From Paenibacillus curdlanolyticus YK9 (GTDB taxonomy: Bacteria; Bacillota; Bacilli; Paenibacillales; Paenibacillaceae), in assembly GCF_000179615.1 (NCBI RefSeq), contig NZ_AEDD01000008.1, positions 231,094 to 295,093 of the forward strand: a stretch of DNA of 64,000 bases, read 5' to 3'. Positions 34,820-42,645 of the stretch are shown here, piece by piece (position 1 is the stretch's first letter; every line of letters begins with the position of its first letter). Both the position numbers and the translations under genes were made by a program. The notes beneath the pieces are model-generated. The model made no database searches and was not told where the DNA came from. It saw nothing but the letters and a program-made list of their open reading frames with translations.

Positions 34820-35431
34820 ATGGATAAAGACGAGACGAGTCGGAATGACTGGAAAGCGGTGAGCTTATTGGAAGCTATGGACTACCAGATTACGGACGAT
34901 TGGGACGAGGAACGCTGGCAAGCGGCAGAACGCATTTATGAGCAAGCCTTCCCGCTTGACGGCAAGAAGAGCCGAGACATCATTCGAGGCATGTTTGCCA
35001 AAAGGATGTGCCAGCTGCATACCATCGCGTATGGCACGGAAATCGTAGGGATGGCACTAACGGGTATCGATCAGCGTGTTGGCGCTGTAATCATTGATTA
35101 TATTGCGGTTCGAGCGGATTATCGAGGAACGGGAGTAGGCAGATCCCTGCTGGATCGTATTAAACAGTGGGGGCACGAAACGGCTGGCTGCAAGGGCATT
35201 ATCGTCGAAGTCGAATCTGAAGCGACGGCGGAGAACTGGCAGCGGAAACATTTTTGGCAATCGAACGGGTTTCAGCTTACGGATTATGTGCATCGCTACA
35301 TTTGGGTGCCAGAAACGTACCAAGCGATGGTGATGAGCTTCGATGAGAGGGAGCCGCTGCCGGAGGATGGGAAGCTGCTGTTCCGGAGCATTACAAGGTT
35401 TCATGAGAAGGCGTATCGCGGGTCGAAATAG
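34820..35431 (+). CDS. GNAT-family N-acetyltransferase
   Basis: The 203-residue protein has a GNAT core: [40 protein letters not shown] (the acetyl-CoA loop being [10 protein letters not shown]), and [20 protein letters not shown]. The start is uncertain: ATG at 34820 has only a weak TGAGG ahead, and an in-frame ATG at 34877 has TTGGAAG. The substrate is unknown. It is convergent with the HD-domain gene that follows and shares no operon. Confidence 0.82.
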   Translation: MDKDETSRNDWKAVSLLEAMDYQITDDWDEERWQAAERIYEQAFPLDGKKSRDIIRGMFAKRMCQLHTIAYGTEIVGMALTGIDQRVGAVIIDYIAVRADYRGTGVGRSLLDRIKQWGHETAGCKGIIVEVESEATAENWQRKHFWQSNGFQLTDYVHRYIWVPETYQAMVMSFDEREPLPEDGKLLFRSITRFHEKAYRGSK

Positions 35432-35454
35432 CTGTGCATAGCACAATGATAGCA

Positions 35455-35883
35455 TCAACGATACAAAATCCGCAGCGCCTGTTGATATTTTTCGATTCGC
35501 TTGATGTCTTGCTCCGAAGGGGTTGGAATGCGTGAAATATCCATGTTGTCTGCAATATCAAGGATTTTGACTTTGGTGGCTAATTCATTTTGTTTGATTC
35601 TTACAATAAAGGATTCGTAGCTTTCACCCTCAAGCTTCGTTAGAGCGGTTAGCGCATCGAGGATGCTTTGGCTAAACCCATCGGTGACAAGATCTTGCAG
35701 TCGGTAAGACGTATCCTCTAGGACATCATGAAGGACGGCGACTATTCGCTCATCCTCTGTTGATGCTTTGGTCAGCAGGCGGAGCGGGTGAAGGATGTAT
35801 GGGTTTCCGCCCTTGTCGGTCTGGCCGTCATGTATCTCGGTGGCGATAAGAATGGCTTTGGTCAATGTGGACAGTGGGATCAC
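35455..35883 (-). CDS. RelA/SpoT-like HD-domain hydrolase (small, single domain)
   Basis: The 142-residue protein has the HD pattern of RelA/SpoT hydrolase domains: ATEIHDGQTDKGGNPYILHP followed by LRL, then AVLHDVLEDTSY and a later KILDIADNMD. It lacks the synthetase and regulatory domains, so it resembles small alarmone hydrolases or related HD phosphohydrolases. The start is poorly defined: GTG at 35883 overlaps its own GAGG, and a CTG or TTG a few codons later would suit the ribosome site better. It is divergent from the AT-rich gene block. Confidence 0.8.
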   Translation of the reverse strand: MIPLSTLTKAILIATEIHDGQTDKGGNPYILHPLRLLTKASTEDERIVAVLHDVLEDTSYRLQDLVTDGFSQSILDALTALTKLEGESYESFIVRIKQNELATKVKILDIADNMDISRIPTPSEQDIKRIEKYQQALRILYR

Positions 35884-35929
35884 CTCAGTGTTTTATTTTT
35901 TATTATAACTTTGTTAGACGGGGAGTAAC

Positions 35930-36757
35930 ATGAGAAGAAATAAGAGAATTGATGTCAAGTTTGTTCAAGGCGTTAATCCATTAGATACACAGTTGGAACA
36001 AATGCTCCAAGATTCGAATGCTACGATCGATGAGTATCCTCCAATTGCGGTCATCATTCAAAATCTATATGCAGATACTGATGCTTATCAATCTCTCCAA
36101 TCTTTTATTTGCGAAAATAAACTGGAATATACAGAGTACGAGTATAGAGAATACAAGAAAAAAGAATTGAACGAAGCTGACTATTTTGATGTTAAATTAC
36201 ATTACCCGTGGGGACATGTAGAAAAAAGTGCTCTAGATCATGGGACAAAATACGACGATCGGAACAAATGTCCGAAATGCGGCGAAGGAAAATACCAGAT
36301 TACAGATTTAATCATTGATACGAAGAAAATGGGCAAACGACAAATCGCATTTAACTATCCGGATATTATAGTCACCGAACAGACGAGGAGCGTTATAGAA
36401 GAAAATCAACTTACTGGATGCAAATTTAGGGAGGTTATTGAGCGCAAAGGATTGGAACGTACAAATATATTTCAATTAGTGCCAACCCAAGTGTTGGATC
36501 CAATGAATCTCGCTAAAATGAGACTTGTTAAGCACCAATATTGTGACGATTGTTATCGTGGCGCTGTTTTAAGATCAGAAATTATTTATCCTAAGGCCTC
36601 TTTACTGTATGCGAAAGATTTCAATTATTCAATGGAGTACTATGGATTTGGAACCTATTGTACACGAAGATTAATCGTTAGCTCGAAGGTTCGTAAAGTA
36701 TTTATGGAAAATAAAATAAGATTATTTGAATATGAACCGATAGTAATTGAAAGCTAG
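35930..36757 (+). CDS. Unrecognised protein with two CxxC pairs (AT-rich island, gene 1)
   Basis: I do not recognise this 275-residue protein with certainty. It has two putative zinc or rubredoxin-like pairs, CPKCGEG at about residue 111 and CDDCYRG at about residue 204, and no signal peptide or membrane segment. The first is followed by ITDLIIDTKKMGKRQIAF. It recalls double-CxxCG proteins found among toxin-immunity and defence cargo, but that is weak. GGGGAG precedes the ATG. The gene is clearly richer in A and T than its neighbours, as are the next two, and all three lie in the same direction. Confidence 0.78.
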   Translation: MRRNKRIDVKFVQGVNPLDTQLEQMLQDSNATIDEYPPIAVIIQNLYADTDAYQSLQSFICENKLEYTEYEYREYKKKELNEADYFDVKLHYPWGHVEKSALDHGTKYDDRNKCPKCGEGKYQITDLIIDTKKMGKRQIAFNYPDIIVTEQTRSVIEENQLTGCKFREVIERKGLERTNIFQLVPTQVLDPMNLAKMRLVKHQYCDDCYRGAVLRSEIIYPKASLLYAKDFNYSMEYYGFGTYCTRRLIVSSKVRKVFMENKIRLFEYEPIVIES

Positions 36758-36783
36758 CGGTATGAAAAGAGGTATTCGCTATA

Positions 36784-37122
36784 TTGAAAAAAATAATTTA
36801 CCTAACCTGTACAGTTATGCTGTGCATAGCATTGATCTGGTTTTTTAAAGGCTATCTTTTTACCACTACTTTATACATACGATTTAATAAAGATATATCA
36901 CTTGAAAGTGCAGAAAAATATACCAGTAACATATATAAACATGTAGATTATACGTGCAATGAATCAAAAACTAAAAGACCTGTTTATTGTAGAGTGAGAA
37001 TCTATACGAATCCCATCCGCTATAAGGCGATTCGCAAAAAAATCGAATCCAGCCTTGAAGTTACTTCGGTAGGTTTTTTGTATGAGCTTATGAAGAAAGG
37101 CCCTGAGGGTGAAGGGTTTTGA
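36784..37122 (+). CDS. Small single-pass membrane protein, unrecognised (AT-rich island, gene 2)
   Basis: The 112-residue product begins with a single hydrophobic stretch (IIYLTCTVMLCIALIWFFKG) that could be a signal anchor, followed by an external-like domain with a Cys pair (DYTCNES, PVYCRVR) that may form a disulfide. The start is TTG at 36784 with AAAAGAGG about eleven bases upstream. I do not recognise a family. It is 26 bp after the previous gene and 39 bp before the next, so the three form one transcription unit. Confidence 0.68.
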   Translation: MKKIIYLTCTVMLCIALIWFFKGYLFTTTLYIRFNKDISLESAEKYTSNIYKHVDYTCNESKTKRPVYCRVRIYTNPIRYKAIRKKIESSLEVTSVGFLYELMKKGPEGEGF

Positions 37123-37161
37123 GTTCACAGTAATATTTGATAAACATCAGGAGGTAATAAA

Positions 37162-37617
37162 TTGAAAGTAGATAGTTTAGACGTTTATTACATGATTGAT
37201 GGAAATATATCGAACAAACAAACAAAGATGTACTACGAACAAATAGCTAAAGACGAAGTGAATAGTATTTATTTCGAAGTTCAAATGAATGATCGTCAGA
37301 TAAAATCTAAGTTAAACGCTTCAATGGAATATGCAATTAAATATTTACAGAAAGAGCTCCCAAATCATATTAGCATTGCTTGTTGTCAATCTTGCCTACA
37401 TGGCAATTTCAACCCGTTTGGTGACGTTGAAAACGAAATATTCTGTTTAAAAGATAAGAGACTTAATAATCGGGCTGATGTCGTTGAATGGTTTAGCACC
37501 TCAGATTTATCGCTTGAAACTAGAAGGAGGAAACTTCTCGATTTTTGTTCGGATTTTAAGCATATATCTCAAAATGAGAAATACACTTACAATGATTGGG
37601 ATTCAGAAAATTTGTGA
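37162..37617 (+). CDS. Unrecognised cytoplasmic protein, possible immunity-type (AT-rich island, gene 3)
   Basis: The 151-residue product starts at TTG (37162) six bases after a perfect AGGAGGT. It has a conserved-looking CQSCLHGNFNPFGDVENEIF segment followed by C, then RADVVEWF and a C-terminal acidic, aromatic tail (NDWDSENL). A C-x-x-C...NPFG...C layout occurs in small proteins often found near polymorphic toxins, but I cannot name the family. It has neither signal peptide nor membrane segment. No toxin gene is seen next to it in this window. Confidence 0.7.
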   Translation: MKVDSLDVYYMIDGNISNKQTKMYYEQIAKDEVNSIYFEVQMNDRQIKSKLNASMEYAIKYLQKELPNHISIACCQSCLHGNFNPFGDVENEIFCLKDKRLNNRADVVEWFSTSDLSLETRRRKLLDFCSDFKHISQNEKYTYNDWDSENL

Positions 37618-37664
37618 ACTTAAATTGCTACTCAAAGACGCGGCAAAATATCCCCCAATAACCA

Positions 37665-37693
37665 TTGACAATCCCACAAAATCGCGCTATCCT
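37665..37693 (+). promoter_or_regulatory. Sigma-A promoter of the cyclomaltodextrinase gene
   Basis: TTGACA (37665-37670) and TATCCT (37688-37693) are separated by exactly 17 bp. It lies in the last non-coding space before the 37829 gene. Confidence 0.65.
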
Positions 37694-37699
37694 TATCCA

Positions 37700-37713
37700 T
37701 GAAAACGTCTTCA
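37700..37713 (+). promoter_or_regulatory. Candidate cre (CcpA) operator
   Basis: TGAAAACGTCTTCA matches the cre consensus TGWAANCGNTNWCA at 13 of 14 positions and sits at the expected transcription start, a place suited to repression or roadblock by CcpA when glucose is present. Confidence 0.6.
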
Positions 37714-37719
37714 GACGTT

Positions 37720-37798
37720 GGCACAACCACTAATCATAAAGGCAATGTTACCTTTACAGGTACAACCTCGCGCTATCACGGGGGTTGTGCCTTTTTTT
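37720..37798 (+). terminator. Leader terminator (possible attenuator) before the cyclomaltodextrinase gene
   Basis: GGTACAACC (37759-37767) pairs with GGTTGTGCC (37783-37791) and is followed by seven T. An upstream copy GGCACAACC (37720-37728) is perfectly complementary to the same 3' arm, and a small AAAGG/CCTTT hairpin lies between. Only 12 bases separate the T run from the ribosome site of the next gene. Confidence 0.7.
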
Positions 37799-37828
37799 AT
37801 TTTTATAAACAAAGGAGCTGGAAACAAA

Positions 37829-39649
37829 ATGAACATTCATGCAATTTACCACCGGGCCAAACACAACTGGTCGTACGCGTACGATCGCAAGACGCTGCAT
37901 ATTCGTATCCGCACGCAGAAGGGCGATATCGATCGGATTGACCTGTTCTGCGGGGACAAATACGATTGGCCGAACACGGAGAAAAAGGTTGAGATGAAGC
38001 TATGGCTTTCCGATAGTCTGTTCGACTACTGGGAAGTTGAAGTAGAACCGCCATTCCGTCGCCTCGTTTACTACTTCGGCCTTCATGCAGGTGAAGAGGC
38101 GCTATACGTGATGGAGAAAGGCTTCTTGAAGCAGCCGCCGGAAAACGTGCATCATGGCGCGTTCGATTTCCCGTACATCAACCCGATCGAAGTATTCACG
38201 CCGCCGGCTTGGGTGAAGGATGCGGTATTCTATCAAATCTTCCCGGAGCGTTTCGCCAACGGCGATCCGTCCATCAACCCGGAAGGAACGCTGCCTTGGG
38301 GCGGCGAGCCAACACCGAAAAACTTCTTCGGCGGTGACCTGCAGGGCGTTATCGACAACCTGGATCACCTCACGGAGCTGGGCGTGAACGCGATTTACTT
38401 CAATCCGCTCTTCCAAGCAACGACGAACCACCGTTACGATACGTCCGATTATTTGCAAGTGGATTCCACGCTCGGCACGAACGAAACGCTGAAGGAACTG
38501 GTGAAAAAATGCCACGAGCGCGGCATTCGCGTCGTTCTCGACGCGGTATTCAACCACTGCGGCAAGGCGTTTGCACCATTCGTCGATGTGCTGGAGAAAG
38601 GCGAGCAGTCGAAGTACAAAGACTGGTTCTATGTTCGTGAGTTCCCGCTCACAGTTAAAGGATACATCCCGACGTACGAAACGTTCGGTTTCGAGCCAAT
38701 CATGCCGAAACTGAATACGGAAAATCCAGAAGTTAAGGAATATTTGCTGAAGGTAGCGCGTTACTGGATCGAAGAAGTGGGCATCGACGGCTGGCGCTTG
38801 GACGTAGCCAATGAGGTGGATCACCACTTCTGGCGCGAGTTCCGCCAGACGGTGAAGGGCATTAACCCGGATGCGTACATCCTTGGCGAAATCATGCACG
38901 ACTCGCTTCCATGGCTGCAAGGCGATCAATTCGATGCGGTAATGAACTATCCGTTCACAAATGCCGTATTCGATTTCTTCGCTCGCGACCAACTGGATGC
39001 AGCAGGCTTCTCCAGCGCGATCTGCACGCAATTGGCAAGCTACCAGCGCCAAGTGAACGAGGTGTCCTTCAACCTGTTGGGAAGCCATGACACGTCCCGT
39101 TTGATGACGGCATGTAAGGACAACGAAGGCCTCGTGAAGCTGTCGACGCTGTTCAAACTGACGTACCCAGGCGCTCCGTGTATCTACTACGGCGACGAGA
39201 TCGGCCTCGACGGCGAGAACGATCCATACTGCCGCAAATGTATGGAGTGGGATCGCGAGAAGCGGAATGAAAGCCTGTTCGATTTCTTCAAATGGGCGGT
39301 TGCGCTTCGTAAAAACAACTCGGCATTGCGCACAGGCAGCTTCTCCTTCATCCAAGCGGACGAAGGCAGCGACCAAATCATCTACGAACGCGCAGACAGC
39401 AAGGATCGCTTCATCATTTTGATGAACAAAGGCGGCCAGCCGGCTACGCTCGTGACGGATGCGGCTTCGTTCACGCGGATCGATACTAACACGAATACTT
39501 CCGTTACATTGGTTGACGGCAAAGTAAACGTAACGCTTCCGGCATACGGGTACGCTGTGCTACGCACGGACGTAACGTCCGAGCAAAAGCAGCCGCAAGC
39601 GAACGTTGCTGGCGGCGCCGCAGCAGCAGTTGCAAGCGTAAAAGCGTAA
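37829..39649 (+). CDS. Cyclomaltodextrinase / neopullulanase-type glycosidase (GH13_20)
   Basis: The 606-residue protein has an N-terminal CBM34-like domain ([20 protein letters not shown]), then a GH13 barrel with [46 protein letters not shown], the nucleophile region [13 protein letters not shown], the acid/base region ILGEIMHD and the third acidic residue in [10 protein letters not shown]. The [11 protein letters not shown] segment is the usual cyclodextrin-hydrolase signature. No signal peptide, so it acts on imported cyclodextrins, pullulan or maltodextrins. The C-terminus has an odd Ala/Val-rich tail ([12 protein letters not shown]). ATG at 37829 follows AAAGGAG. It is a paralogue of the 49636-51393 gene. 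Confidence 0.93.
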   Translation: MNIHAIYHRAKHNWSYAYDRKTLHIRIRTQKGDIDRIDLFCGDKYDWPNTEKKVEMKLWLSDSLFDYWEVEVEPPFRRLVYYFGLHAGEEALYVMEKGFLKQPPENVHHGAFDFPYINPIEVFTPPAWVKDAVFYQIFPERFANGDPSINPEGTLPWGGEPTPKNFFGGDLQGVIDNLDHLTELGVNAIYFNPLFQATTNHRYDTSDYLQVDSTLGTNETLKELVKKCHERGIRVVLDAVFNHCGKAFAPFVDVLEKGEQSKYKDWFYVREFPLTVKGYIPTYETFGFEPIMPKLNTENPEVKEYLLKVARYWIEEVGIDGWRLDVANEVDHHFWREFRQTVKGINPDAYILGEIMHDSLPWLQGDQFDAVMNYPFTNAVFDFFARDQLDAAGFSSAICTQLASYQRQVNEVSFNLLGSHDTSRLMTACKDNEGLVKLSTLFKLTYPGAPCIYYGDEIGLDGENDPYCRKCMEWDREKRNESLFDFFKWAVALRKNNSALRTGSFSFIQADEGSDQIIYERADSKDRFIILMNKGGQPATLVTDAASFTRIDTNTNTSVTLVDGKVNVTLPAYGYAVLRTDVTSEQKQPQANVAGGAAAAVASVKA

Positions 39650-39668
39650 CCTATTTTTAATAATGAAT

Positions 39669-39718
39669 AAGGATGTCCTCATCGTCGTATATGCAACGAT
39701 GAGGACATCCTTTTTTTT
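39669..39718. terminator. Terminator between the cyclomaltodextrinase and MATE genes
   Basis: A 17-pair perfect stem (AAGGATGTCCTCATCGT with its complement) and a ten-base loop are followed by eight T on the plus strand; it may also help to end the minus-strand MATE transcript. Confidence 0.9.
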
Positions 39719-39736
39719 ACATCTAGATCTTTACTA

Positions 39737-41089
39737 TTAATGCATCAAGCTTTCCATCTCCGGCTGCAATTTGTTCCTCAGCACATACAGCATCGTTGCA
39801 CCGACAAGGAAGGCGACGGCATCCGCAATAACGAGCGACCAGATGACCCCGTGGAAGCCATTCATCTGATTGGCGATATACAGCACCGGAATGAGCGTAA
39901 CGCCTTGAATAATGGACATAATAAAAGCGGCGGTGCCTTGCGCCGTTGCTTGGAAAATCCCCGTGAACAGCGTAGTCATGCCGGTAATAAACAAGGATAA
40001 GAATGTGACATGCAAAATGTAGCTGCCCATTTCTATCAATTGCGGGTCATTTGTAAACAAGCCGATTAGATGGTCGGAAACGAGATAAACGATGACGCCG
40101 AACACGGCGGCTAATGCCGCGATCGTTTTGATCGTGAAGGAAATAGTTTGCTTCATGCGCAACTTATTTGCTGTAAAAGAGAAGGCAATCAACGGCACGA
40201 CTCCCTCGCATAAGCCCATCAGAATGAACTCAGGAAATTGCAATAAACGCGATGAAATGCCGTGAGCCGCTACAGCCTGATCTCCGTACTCCACAAGGAA
40301 ATGGTTAAAGATGAGCGACATAGCGCCTAAGAAGATACTCATAATAAAGACCGGAACGCCGATTTTGAATACATTGCCGAGTATGTCCTTGCTGGCTTTG
40401 AACCATTTTGCGGAGATCGTTAAAAATTGGCTCTTATTGCCCATATGATACGCGTAGTACACAATTGCAACCAAGTTCGAGATGACCGTAGCTGATGCAA
40501 CGCCGGTCACGCCCCAATCGAAAACGAAAATCGCCAGCGCATCGAGAATAATATTGACGACAACGCTGAGAATCATACCGGTCATCGACGTGATAGCCGC
40601 ACCCTCGGCGCGCACGATATTTTCCAGCGTGAAGAACAAGACGACAATTGGCGAACCGATCAGCATGATCGTGACATAGTCTTTCGTAAATCCGAAGGAT
40701 TCGGTCGTTGCCCCGAGGCCATGAACGATGGAATCGATCAACGGGATGCCAACGGCCATTACGATAATACCGAGCACCAGACTTGCGTAAAAGGCGAAGG
40801 ATGACACATGCTTGACGTCATCATATTTTTTCTCGCCCAGCAATCGGGAGATGAATGTGCCGCTGCCCATGCCGATCAAATTGCCTAACGCCATAATGAC
40901 TGCGAATAAAGGCAAGGTCAATGCGAGCGCGGTTAGCATAGCGGTATTGCCCAGCGTGCCAAGGAAAAAGGCATTCAAGATAGAATAGATGACGCTCATT
41001 GACGTGCCAAGCATCATGGGGACAGCGAAGTGGGCGACGGCTTTCGCAATCGGTGCTTTTTCAAAATAATGAAGGTTTTCTGTATCCAT
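39737..41089 (-). CDS. MATE-family efflux transporter (TetR-controlled)
   Basis: The 450-residue protein has about twelve hydrophobic segments and MATE features: AVPMMLGTSMSVIYSILNAF, IGMGSGTFISRLLGEKKYDD, and the second-half repeat IGVPVFIMSIFLGAMSLIFN. It is of the DinF/MepA-like branch. It should expel cationic drugs or other small molecules using a Na+ or H+ gradient. The ATG at 41089 was chosen because the longer frame runs through the operator region. It is divergent from a TetR gene, with three operator-like repeats between them. Confidence 0.9.
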   Translation of the reverse strand: MDTENLHYFEKAPIAKAVAHFAVPMMLGTSMSVIYSILNAFFLGTLGNTAMLTALALTLPLFAVIMALGNLIGMGSGTFISRLLGEKKYDDVKHVSSFAFYASLVLGIIVMAVGIPLIDSIVHGLGATTESFGFTKDYVTIMLIGSPIVVLFFTLENIVRAEGAAITSMTGMILSVVVNIILDALAIFVFDWGVTGVASATVISNLVAIVYYAYHMGNKSQFLTISAKWFKASKDILGNVFKIGVPVFIMSIFLGAMSLIFNHFLVEYGDQAVAAHGISSRLLQFPEFILMGLCEGVVPLIAFSFTANKLRMKQTISFTIKTIAALAAVFGVIVYLVSDHLIGLFTNDPQLIEMGSYILHVTFLSLFITGMTTLFTGIFQATAQGTAAFIMSIIQGVTLIPVLYIANQMNGFHGVIWSLVIADAVAFLVGATMLYVLRNKLQPEMESLMH

Positions 41090-41135
41090 GCGGATCACTT
41101 CTTTCTTCGTGTAGGTTGGCCTTGCGTTGCGTTTC

Positions 41136-41219
41136 TCTAACAGTGTTAGATTGAACCTTACAGTGTTAGATGATATCATGTACCTATGAACCTGTAAAGC
41201 GGAATCTTACACTGTTAGA
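41136..41219. promoter_or_regulatory. Divergent tetR/MATE promoter region with three operator-like repeats
   Basis: Operators: TCTAACAGTGTTAGA (41136-41150, perfect palindrome), CCTTACAGTGTTAGA (41156-41170) and TCTTACACTGTTAGA (41205-41219). Minus-strand promoter for MATE: -35 TTTACA (41198-41193), 17 bp, -10 TATCAT (41175-41170). Plus-strand promoter for tetR: TTGAAC (41151-41156), 17 bp, TATCAT (41174-41179). Both -10 boxes share the palindrome ATGATATCAT. Confidence 0.72.
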
Positions 41220-41237
41220 TAAAAGGGCGGATAAACG

Positions 41238-41918
41238 ATGAAAAAGCAGCAGCCTCAAATTTCGGAGGAAAGAATTTTAGAAGCGTCGTGGGAGCTATTG
41301 GGGGAGGAAGGCATCGAAAAGTTCAGTATGAGGCGATTGGCCGATCGGCTGGGCATTCAGGCGCCCTCTATATACTGGTACTTCAAAAGCAAGCAGAATT
41401 TGTATCAGCGGCTAGCAAATCAGATTTCGAAAATCATACTGGAGGAGTTCCATTCCGAGGAAGATTGGAAGGAGCAACTGGCGGGACTTGCTACAACAGT
41501 GCGAAAGGTGCTTCGCCGCTATCCTTGCTCCACCCAGATGATGATGATGACGCTGCCTCATGAGCGGGACATCGTCCGGTTCACGAACCGCATGCTGCTT
41601 TGCTTGGAATCGACGCCGCTTGAGCAAGAGCAAAAGTTACAAGCGGTTCTTACGATTATGAACTTTGTTTTCCACTTCGTTCTGGATGATTACGAGCATC
41701 AGCGTAATGTGGCCGCTATCATGAAGGAGCAGGGCGAGCTTCCGAGCGAAGAGATGACCCACCTTCTGGACGGCATGAGCGAAGCGGACGCGGGATTATT
41801 CCGGACGATGTTCAAGAGCGGGATGTTCGAACTGATGGGGAGCGACAGAGCGTTTGAGTTCGGTCTGAAGCTGATCCTGTTGGGGATTGAGCAGGTGATC
41901 AAGGAGCAGGAGAAGTAA
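41238..41918 (+). CDS. TetR/AcrR-family transcriptional regulator
   Basis: The 226-residue protein starts with the TetR DNA-binding domain (EERILEASWELLGEEGIEKF, SMRRLADRLGIQAPSIYWYF) and continues with a helical ligand-binding domain of the TetR_C type (RYPCSTQMMMMTLPHERDIV). Drug-type ligands are likely given its neighbour. It is divergent from the MATE exporter, which it almost certainly represses together with its own gene through the shared operators. The start follows AAAGGGCGG. Confidence 0.92.
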   Translation: MKKQQPQISEERILEASWELLGEEGIEKFSMRRLADRLGIQAPSIYWYFKSKQNLYQRLANQISKIILEEFHSEEDWKEQLAGLATTVRKVLRRYPCSTQMMMMTLPHERDIVRFTNRMLLCLESTPLEQEQKLQAVLTIMNFVFHFVLDDYEHQRNVAAIMKEQGELPSEEMTHLLDGMSEADAGLFRTMFKSGMFELMGSDRAFEFGLKLILLGIEQVIKEQEK

Positions 41919-42038
41919 CGGACTGCTTAGAGGCGAATGTGCGGGGCAGTATTTCGTTGTTCCCTTGGTAACGCGTGCAACTCCCAGCCCCGCGTATGGA
42001 GTGAGACATCGCATGTTGTTATGATGCGGTCTATGCCG

Positions 42039-42275
42039 TTGCACTTTGTACAACGAGAAAGGTGTGAGCAGCCTGCTCAGAAGGTACCCATTGCAGTTCA
42101 TGCAATGAGTTACGGATCCCGAAGTGACTCTGTGTGCTAAAAACATATAAATTCGCTTTTCTCGTTGCGCAATATGCAAGGACACCTCCTCACTTTCCAT
42201 GTTCGAGTTAATCCCGTTGTACAAACTGCAATGAGCAGACTGCTGCACGCATCCGCACTGCTTTAAATACGACAT
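42039..42275. repeat. Structured intergenic repeat, copy B
   Basis: Units at 42039-42053, 42091-42105, 42165-42179 and 42217-42231 have start-to-start spacing 52, 74 and 52, matching copy A at 32697. Unit sequences are nearly the same in both copies while the segments between have changed. The neighbouring stretches 41919-42038 and 42276-42324 hold nothing recognisable. Confidence 0.8.
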
Positions 42276-42324
42276 CCATCACAGAGAGTCCGCGCTCACA
42301 AACACCGCACTAACGCTAAAGCGC

Positions 42325-42372
42325 AAAAAAGGAGGTGTCCCTTAGCCGTCACGGCTTCGGAACACCTCTTTC
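42325..42372 (-). terminator. Terminator of the seven-gene minus-strand cluster
   Basis: Read on the minus strand, GAGGTGTTCCG pairs with GGGACACCTC around GCCGTGACGGC and is followed by six T (42330-42325). It lies 270 bp past the last gene, the MATE exporter. Confidence 0.75.
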
Positions 42373-42487
42373 AGCATTTCTATTATGTTTGAGGGTCACA
42401 AGTGTAAGACCCTCATCTCCATCTCCAATCTCCCTCCCCCTCAGGGGAGGAGGCTTAGTGATGGACTAGCTGGCACCAGCGGAGAGG

Positions 42488-42595
42488 ACGGAGCAATTGC
42501 GGAAAAGCGACAGCGGTCGCCTTGGTCTCCGGATTCTTACCGATAAACCCATTCAATAGAATCCGGAGGGCATAGCGATTGCAGCAATGCTCCGT
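42488..42595. repeat. Long imperfect inverted repeat / branched hairpin
   Basis: Outer arms ACGGAGCAATTGC (42488-42500) and GCAATGCTCCGT (42584-42595) pair with one bulge; inner arms TCCGGATTCT (42528-42537) and AGAATCCGGA (42558-42567) pair perfectly; between them on the left is a small GCGAC/GTCGC hairpin. The fold lies between the MATE stop codon and its terminator. Confidence 0.65.
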
Positions 42596-42645
42596 TCTCG
42601 CAGCGGCTTCCAAGCGCCCTCAGTAATGCGTCTGCTCCCTCATCT

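Noticed and set aside
38102..39376. 424-codon open frame opposite the cyclomaltodextrinase gene
   Set aside because: Shadow of a strongly coding frame; the product has no recognisable motif.
41796..42275. 159-codon minus-strand frame across the end of tetR and repeat copy B
   Set aside because: Made of repeat sequence; spacing between repeat copies differs by one base, so no frame is kept.
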